IMG/VR virus record: IMGVR_UViG_3300009082_000025
Span: 1 to 49,752 of that record
Direction: 5' to 3' (one strand)
DNA: 49,752 bases
From: a virus
Below are positions 45,195-49,752 of this stretch, one piece after another. Numbering within the stretch: the stretch's first letter is position 1; each line of letters begins with the position of its first letter. Position numbers and translations under genes: made by a program. A model generated the notes under the pieces. That model worked only from the letters and a program-made list of their open reading frames with translations, did not search any database and was not told where the DNA came from.

Positions 45195-45395
45195 ATGGGA
45201 GCTGTCAACTACGCGCTGCTGGAACGGCTCGAACAAGAAGCGGGCGAGGGAAGCACGAAGCTGGATAACGCGATCCAGTCGCTCCGCAATGCCCGTCGTC
45301 GGTTCCGCGACCGTCACATCGATTCCGATCCGGCCCCTCCCCCTGATGCGGGTACAGAAGACGACGGACGACAAGAGGGGACGCCGAACCTGTAG
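45195..45395 (+). CDS. hypothetical small protein ending the lysis cassette
   Basis: 66 residues from ATG 45195, four bases after the previous stop. A helical N-terminal part (YALLERLEQEAGEGSTKL, then IQSLRNARRRFRD) is followed by an acidic, Pro-rich tail (DPAPPPDAGTEDD). No membrane segment or cysteines are present. It is last in the tightly coupled run from 42597, after which a short gap with a promoter-like box precedes the helicase. Not recognised. Confidence 0.5.
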   Translation: MGAVNYALLERLEQEAGEGSTKLDNAIQSLRNARRRFRDRHIDSDPAPPPDAGTEDDGRQEGTPNL

Positions 45396-45416
45396 CGACG
45401 CAATTGTTCAGCTTCG

Positions 45417-45424
45417 TCTAGGCT
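45417..45424 (+). promoter_or_regulatory. candidate -10 box TCTAGGCT, leaderless-type position
   Basis: TAGGCT at 45419-45424 ends 6 bp before ATG 45431, which itself has no Shine-Dalgarno sequence. A start at or next to the ATG is expected if this is a true -10. Confidence 0.45.
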
Positions 45425-45430
45425 CCCTTC

Positions 45431-46858
45431 ATGAGAGTCGAGATAGACGGTCCCAAAGTTTCCATAGACAGAGTCAGTCGGGACACCATCCGCGAACTTG
45501 ACCGTGTCCTCAGTTACCCTGTTGAGGGCGCGTGGTTTGCCCCGTCTTATCGGCGTGGGAAATGGGACGGCAAGGTTCACTTCATTCATGTCAAGCGTGG
45601 TGGGGGGTATGTCTTTCCGGTCGGGCTTTTGCCGGAAGCCCTGTTGACACTGCGCAACCTCGGGTTCGAGCCGGAGGTCATCGACAATCGTCCTCCGGCC
45701 CGTGAACTCTCACCCCACCGCTTCGACGCCGCTGTCAGAATCCGGCCATACCAGGCACAAGCGGTGAACGCGCTGATCGAAGGGAAAGCGGGGGTTAGCT
45801 CGTTGGGTATCCTGAAGATGCCGATCCGAAGCGGGAAGACATTGACAGCTTCAGTCCTGATCGAGCAAATCGGGTTGAAGACGCTGTTCGTGGTCCCGTC
45901 CATTCTACTCGTTGACCAGTCTGCGTCAGTGTTCCGTCGCGTCTTCGACGGCGTGGAGGTCACGACGCTTTGTGAGGGGCGAACCGCCTCCACATCCGCT
46001 GAGATCGTCGTCGCCACGTTCCAGTCGCTCATGATGGGACACAAGAAGCGGGACATGTTCGTGGAGTGGACGCTCGAAACAACTGGGCTCCTGATCGTTG
46101 ACGAGTGCCACCACCTTGAAGCGGAGGAATGGAGGGAACCCCTGCTACAATGCCCTGCTCCGGCTCGTGTCGGACTCAGTGCGACAGCGTACATCTCGCG
46201 TCGGAAACCGAATGAGAGAAGTGCCCTCTGGCTGAAGGCGCTCTGTGGGCCTATCGTGTACGAAGTGTCTATGGACTACCTCGTAAAGAAGGGCTGGCTT
46301 GTACAGACTGAGGTTCGACTGTTCACAATCGAGTCGCCTTTGGTGGATGGTCGATGGGACTCGCGCCTGTACGACCGTCTTATCACGAACAACCATTTGA
46401 GAAACAGTCTAATCGTTGGGAGCGCCGTGGAGGCTCGCGACAAGGGCCGGAGCGTCTTGGTAGACATCGGGCGGGTTGAGCACGGGAAGATCCTGTTGTC
46501 AATGCTTCGTGCGTCAGGACTCCGCGTGGAACTACTGATCGGGTCGTCCCAGAGCGAAGACAGAACCGAAGCCATCGCCCGACTGAAGGCGGGGAGGCTC
46601 GATGTAGTCGTCAGTACGCTCCTGGGCGAAGGTGTAGACATCCCTGAGTTGGAGGTGGTGATCAACGCTGAAGGTGGCGCATCGAAGAAGACGACGATCC
46701 AGCGGCTCCGCAACATGACCCCGGCCGAAGGGAAGGGGAGCGCAACCATCATTGACTTCATCGACCTCACCAACCCATACCTAGCAAGACACTCACTCGA
46801 ACGATTGAGAACGTACAAGGGCGAAGGCTGTTTCACCATCAAGACGGTAGCGCGATGA
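45431..46858 (+). CDS. SF2 DNA helicase (UvsW-like)
   Basis: 475 residues. An N-terminal domain (SYRRGKWDGKVHFI) resembles the DNA-binding part of UvsW, followed by a two-RecA-fold SF2 motor: IRPYQAQAV (Q/Ia region), Walker A PIRSGKT with K136, DECH box D224-H227, SAT near 250, VSTLLGEGVDIP (motif V) and QRLRNMTP (motif VI, lacking the usual Gly-Arg of QRxGR). It probably remodels replication forks or recombination intermediates. The start has no ribosome site but a -10-like box ends six bases upstream, so the mRNA may be leaderless. It opens the replication module. Confidence 0.85.
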   Translation: MRVEIDGPKVSIDRVSRDTIRELDRVLSYPVEGAWFAPSYRRGKWDGKVHFIHVKRGGGYVFPVGLLPEALLTLRNLGFEPEVIDNRPPARELSPHRFDAAVRIRPYQAQAVNALIEGKAGVSSLGILKMPIRSGKTLTASVLIEQIGLKTLFVVPSILLVDQSASVFRRVFDGVEVTTLCEGRTASTSAEIVVATFQSLMMGHKKRDMFVEWTLETTGLLIVDECHHLEAEEWREPLLQCPAPARVGLSATAYISRRKPNERSALWLKALCGPIVYEVSMDYLVKKGWLVQTEVRLFTIESPLVDGRWDSRLYDRLITNNHLRNSLIVGSAVEARDKGRSVLVDIGRVEHGKILLSMLRASGLRVELLIGSSQSEDRTEAIARLKAGRLDVVVSTLLGEGVDIPELEVVINAEGGASKKTTIQRLRNMTPAEGKGSATIIDFIDLTNPYLARHSLERLRTYKGEGCFTIKTVAR

Positions 46859-46878
46859 ACCCTCAGGCAACCGGGTTC

Positions 46879-46886
46879 GCTAGGAT
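46879..46886 (+). promoter_or_regulatory. candidate -10 box GCTAGGAT
   Basis: TAGGAT core inside the non-coding region, about 400 bp before the next gene. It could drive an untranslated RNA or the replication genes. Confidence 0.35.
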
Positions 46887-47128
46887 AAGACGCGCATCGG
46901 CCCGGTCAAGACCGGAGCAGACCAAACCGGCGATGACGAATCCTACCGGGGCGACTGTCCCCGCTTCGTCGTTACCGGGTGGCTGGGCCCGAAGGTCGGA
47001 TGCTCCGGCTGCTAACATGAGGGATGTAGTGTACGAAACAACCCGCTCAATCTCCCAGTTTCCCGTTGCGCAAGGATGCAGCCCGACTGCGCTGCAGACA
47101 AACAGACAGTTGGAAACACGAGACAAAA

Positions 47129-47171
47129 GGGAAGGGGGCGGGGAGGGGGGCTTTAGGGGGAGGGGCCGGGG
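47129..47171 (+). other. G-quadruplex-prone tract
   Basis: Seven runs of 3-6 guanines separated by 1-5 nt within 43 bp on the + strand. This exceeds the four-tract minimum for an intramolecular quadruplex. On the - strand it is a C-rich tract. Confidence 0.6.
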
Positions 47172-47282
47172 TTGGAATGCCCTAACACGAGCGAAGCGAG
47201 TGGTTGGATACGAAGTATCCATCGCCGCCAGCTGTCTCCTGCGGAGACAGCGTCAGCGATGCTTCGCAATCAGGAGGCTTCC

Positions 47283-47954
47283 ATGAGCCGGATCAAGGCG
47301 CGAAACGGCGGCTGGTTGCTACCATCCGGCGTCTTCGTGACGCCGAAGACAATCAGAATCTCTCTGGGCCGCATCCCAGTCGAAGACCGTCAAGCGATCA
47401 GCCAGCGGAAGGTCGGGCGGCTCCGACGCACAGCGAAGGAGGCGGTTGCGAGGCTCGCATCCCGGCTGTACAGCACGGCGTTCAACCAGTATCAGTCGAA
47501 GCACGGTGGGAAGCGTATTGATCTCGATTGGTGGCACATCGGGAAGGGTTCGTATCGTCCGGCGTTCCAGCGAGCGTGGGACGGATACGAACAGGGCTTT
47601 ACGCCGGGCCGGATGATCGAGTGCGCGCTGTGGCTCGCCGCGAAGAAGCGGATGTGGGACACGCGGTTCCCGCGACCGTCCCAGGTCTTCGGTCCGTTCG
47701 TCCTCAGCACGCTGCTGAACGGCTGGAACCCAGACGGCGCGAGTGAGAGCCGTGCACAGATACCGGATGGTTGCGAGATTCCCATCCCACTAGACAGAGC
47801 GTACACAGGGCCAGAAGCGTCCCAGAGGATGGCTGTGGCGGAAGGGGCGAGTTGGGTCTGGGAACCGGGGCTGGTCTTTGATCCCGATGTCGGGATGTAC
47901 GTGCCGAAAGCGAAGGCCGGTCCCAACGCGATGGACTTGGAGAACGTCGGATGA
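47283..47954 (+). CDS. replication-module protein of unknown function
   Basis: 223 residues from ATG 47283 with AGGAGG at 47272-47277; the open frame upstream runs through the hairpin region and is not used. It is basic in its first 80 residues (RKVGRLRRTAKEAVARLASR) and mixed alpha/beta afterwards, with several Trp-containing segments (DLDWWHIGKGSYRPAF, SWVWEPGLVFDPDVGMYVP). It is ATGA-coupled to the DnaB-like helicase gene, so an initiator or helicase-loader role is plausible from position, but no loader signature (AAA+ or DnaD/DnaT motif) is visible. Confidence 0.55.
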   Translation: MSRIKARNGGWLLPSGVFVTPKTIRISLGRIPVEDRQAISQRKVGRLRRTAKEAVARLASRLYSTAFNQYQSKHGGKRIDLDWWHIGKGSYRPAFQRAWDGYEQGFTPGRMIECALWLAAKKRMWDTRFPRPSQVFGPFVLSTLLNGWNPDGASESRAQIPDGCEIPIPLDRAYTGPEASQRMAVAEGASWVWEPGLVFDPDVGMYVPKAKAGPNAMDLENVG

Positions 47955-49243
47955 GCGACCTTGAGCTGGTCTTCCTGAACCGCTGCGTAACAGACGCAGC
48001 GTACCTATCCAAAGCAGCAACGGCGCTGAACGGGTATCGCTTCGACGGGCCGGAGCGGAACTGGATTTGGCGCGTTGCGAAAGAGTGCGTTGAGGGCCAT
48101 TCGGAAGCACCTGGCTTCCGGCTTCTCATGGAGCGGGTCCAGCGGGAGTTCAAGACAGACGATGAGGTGTTGGCGGCCGTCCGTGTGATCCGCGAGATCA
48201 AGAGCGCCCGCGAAGGCTCGCCGCAGTCCGTCCTGGATGAGATGGTCAAGAAACATCGGCTCCAGCGTGGGTCGGCCGTCGCTGAGAAGCTCGTGGACGC
48301 GCTTGAACGCAAGGACGCCGACGCACTGACCGAAGCAATCCGCGAAGGCGAGGGCGAGATCAGGCAACAAGGGGTGCGGGAGGGCGACACGGGGCTGTTG
48401 GAGATCGCAAAGTCGCTTCTCGCACCCACACTCGAACAGTTGAGCGACTTCGTTCCCACCGGCTTCGCCTACATCGACCGCCGCTGGAAGGGTATCAAGA
48501 TTGGCGAAGAGTATCTGACCGCCGGTGTTACCAACGTCGGCAAGTCAATCTCGATGATCCAGACCGGAGCGAAGTCCGTGAGCAGGGCGATACCGGCGCT
48601 TCACGTCACGACTGAGATGGACAAGCAAGCTGTTGCATCCCGCTACATCTCACGCTTCACGGGAATCCCAGAAGAGAACATCCGAGAGCATCGGATGACG
48701 AAGCCGGAACGGGAACTGTTCGAGCGTTGGATGACGGCAAACTGGGACCGGATGAATGCCCTTCTACGCATCGAGCGCATCTCACCAAACGCAGGAACTG
48801 TAGCGGACATCCGCGCCGTCCTGAAGGCACGGCAGCTGGCAACTGGGAGGGTTCCACGGCTCCTGATCATCGATTCGCCAGACCACCTACGTTCCCAGCG
48901 GAAGTACAACGACAAGCGACACGAGTCCACAGACATCCATTACGACATCGCGGCGATGGCGCAGGACTTTGGTGTCGCAGTCGCGGCGACGACACAACTG
49001 GAAAAGTCCTGGGCCGGGAAGGTTGCCCCGCCGGAGGCGGTGGCGGAAGATTACAACAAGTCACGGACGGCTTCATGGTTCACGTCGCTCAACGAGTTGA
49101 AGGACGACAAGGGGGGTTCACGCTTGTACTTGTACATCGGGAAGCGGCGGGCCGGGAAGAAGGGACAGCTGATACCACTGTTGTGCGACCTTGAACGAAT
49201 GAGGATGGACAGCGCTCCCGAACATGACGAGGTTGAGAAGTGA
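47951..49243 (+). CDS. DnaB-like replicative helicase
   Basis: 430 residues, starting in an ATGA overlap. An N-terminal helical domain (about 1-150) is followed by a RecA-type ATPase: GFAYIDRRWKGIKIGEEYLT leads to Walker A AGVTNVGKSI (K198), ALHVTTEMDK follows as the usual post-Walker strand, RLLIIDSPDHL holds the Walker B aspartate D308, and AVAATTQLEK provides the sensor glutamine. It unwinds DNA ahead of the fork as a hexamer. The final region (GSRLYLYIGKRRAGKKGQ) matches the DnaB arginine-finger/loop segment. The primase gene follows by GTGA overlap. Confidence 0.8.
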   Translation: MSDLELVFLNRCVTDAAYLSKAATALNGYRFDGPERNWIWRVAKECVEGHSEAPGFRLLMERVQREFKTDDEVLAAVRVIREIKSAREGSPQSVLDEMVKKHRLQRGSAVAEKLVDALERKDADALTEAIREGEGEIRQQGVREGDTGLLEIAKSLLAPTLEQLSDFVPTGFAYIDRRWKGIKIGEEYLTAGVTNVGKSISMIQTGAKSVSRAIPALHVTTEMDKQAVASRYISRFTGIPEENIREHRMTKPERELFERWMTANWDRMNALLRIERISPNAGTVADIRAVLKARQLATGRVPRLLIIDSPDHLRSQRKYNDKRHESTDIHYDIAAMAQDFGVAVAATTQLEKSWAGKVAPPEAVAEDYNKSRTASWFTSLNELKDDKGGSRLYLYIGKRRAGKKGQLIPLLCDLERMRMDSAPEHDEVEK

Positions 49244-49752
49244 GGTTCGACATCCGGGCGTACCTCGAACGCTTCGCCGGTCACGTCACGCCGTCCGGCA
49301 GGGACCACGTACAAACGGACTGTTTCCTGTGTGGGAAAGCTCAGCACCTGTACGTGAACACCGTGACGGGTGCTTGGGATTGTAAGCGTTGCGGCGAGTC
49401 GGGTGGTCCAGTACGTCTCATCGCTGAGGTGGAGAAGGTCCCGGTCAGCGAAGCTCGCCGGATTCTCGCGGCACAGGTGCTCCCGTACATCCCGCGACTA
49501 CAGGGTGAACTCCGGGAGGCTCTGGAGGTGGCGACGAAACGTCCACCCAAGCCGAAGGTCGATGTTGATCTCCCTCCCGAATACACCCCCTGTTGGGACG
49601 GTACAACGCTCCGTGTTCCATCTTACCTCCGTGAGAGAGGGGTCAGCGACGATGAGATCAAGCGGTTCCGGCTTGGCTACTGCGAGCGGGGACGCTACGC
49701 AGGCCGTGTAGTCTTCCCGGTCGTGTCGTTACACGGCCGGTCGTTCACGACC
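49240..49752 (+). CDS. DnaG-type primase, 5' part (cut by window end)
   Basis: 171 codons from GTG 49240 to the window edge. The N terminus has a zinc-binding domain with CFLC (C28, C31) and CKRC (C48, C51), followed by helices (VSEARRILAAQVLPYI) and the start of the catalytic core, YLRERGVSDDEIKRFRLGY then GRVVFPVVSLHG, typical of the segment before the TOPRIM acids in DnaG. It lays RNA primers for the DnaB-driven fork. The TOPRIM motif itself lies outside the window. Coupled to the helicase gene by GTGA overlap. Confidence 0.8.
   Translation, partial: MRFDIRAYLERFAGHVTPSGRDHVQTDCFLCGKAQHLYVNTVTGAWDCKRCGESGGPVRLIAEVEKVPVSEARRILAAQVLPYIPRLQGELREALEVATKRPPKPKVDVDLPPEYTPCWDGTTLRVPSYLRERGVSDDEIKRFRLGYCERGRYAGRVVFPVVSLHGRSFTT

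Larger units (their letters stand above)
46859..47282 (+). other. 424-bp non-coding region with G-tracts and hairpins, candidate origin or control region
   Basis: The longest gene-free stretch. It holds a TAGGAT box (46881-46886), a GACGAA/TTCGTC stem with GGGG/CCCC inside (46935-46970), an A-rich patch (about 47095-47128), seven G-tracts of 3-6 (47129-47171), and three consecutive stem-loops before the next ribosome site: 47205-47221 (7 bp, GAA loop), 47231-47251 (9 bp, TGC loop) and 47256-47267. One frame is open across it, but its product is low-complexity and lacks a sensible fold. Placement between helicase and replisome genes fits an origin or a transcriptional switch. Confidence 0.5.

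Noticed and set aside
46855-47286. 143-codon + frame starting in an ATGA overlap with the helicase stop
   Set aside because: The product is low-complexity (GGGEGGFRGRGRG), runs through G-tracts and perfect stem-loops and has no fold-like pattern. The next real gene has its own AGGAGG inside this stretch. The ATGA overlap alone is not enough.
1-49752. CRISPR arrays, insertion sequences, integrase or attachment sites
   Set aside because: No regularly spaced direct repeats, transposase motifs, tyrosine or serine recombinase signatures or duplicated att-like cores were seen on either strand.

Overview
The window is a continuous stretch of a tailed-phage (or prophage) genome with a contractile tail, i.e. 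a myovirus-type virion. Every gene I can support lies on the + strand. Genes are packed tightly, with many ATGA, GTGA and TGATG stop/start overlaps, and the DNA is visibly GC-rich. No integrase, repressor, tRNA or host housekeeping gene was recognised, so the lifestyle cannot be read from this window. The host is unknown. A lipoprotein and small membrane/coiled-coil lysis proteins would suit a diderm host. Actinobacteria- or Deinococcus-like -10 boxes (TAGRMT), two of them placed as for leaderless mRNAs, would suit a high-GC host with that promoter style.

Layout. (1) 1-2.7 kb: small, mostly unrecognised genes, including membrane proteins, three Cys-rich/zinc-ribbon miniproteins and a predicted lipoprotein. 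(2) 2.7-5.6 kb: a coiled-coil protein, a SleB-like cell wall hydrolase, a probable small terminase and two small probable virion proteins separated by strong hairpins. (3) 5.6-23.9 kb: DNA packaging and head. This holds the large terminase, an SLT-like transglycosylase, the portal, a MuF-type minor head protein, a 1465-residue multidomain protein, the scaffold, the major capsid protein, small head proteins including a tandem duplicate pair, a beta-helix protein, and adaptor/stopper/tail-completion proteins. (4) 23.9-42.6 kb: contractile tail. This holds the sheath, a beta-helix protein, the tube, a tail chaperone with a canonical -1 slippery heptamer, the tape measure, a LysM-type adaptor, hub, spike, gp25-like, J-like and I-like baseplate proteins and a 1167-residue tailspike. 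(5) 42.6-45.4 kb: a lysis-type cassette of small membrane and coiled-coil proteins, one carrying an HERVH zincin motif. (6) 45.4 kb to the end: an SF2 helicase, a 424-bp structured G-rich non-coding region, an unknown replication-linked gene, a DnaB-like helicase and the start of a DnaG-like primase.

The most unusual element is the 1465-residue protein at 10892-15289, sited exactly where the capsid maturation protease normally sits. From N to C terminus it reads as a kinase-like domain, a SAM methyltransferase, a minimal nucleotidyltransferase, an ATP-dependent DNA ligase with OB fold, a LigD-phosphoesterase-like segment, and an XkdF-type prohead protease core. The usual C-terminal part of XkdF (the VSLVDRPAN segment) is instead found at the start of the next gene, the scaffold. 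This looks like a polyvalent polyprotein that could be carried into the prohead, cut by its own protease domain, and delivered with the DNA as a modification/repair kit. That function is inference; the domain motifs are visible in the sequence.
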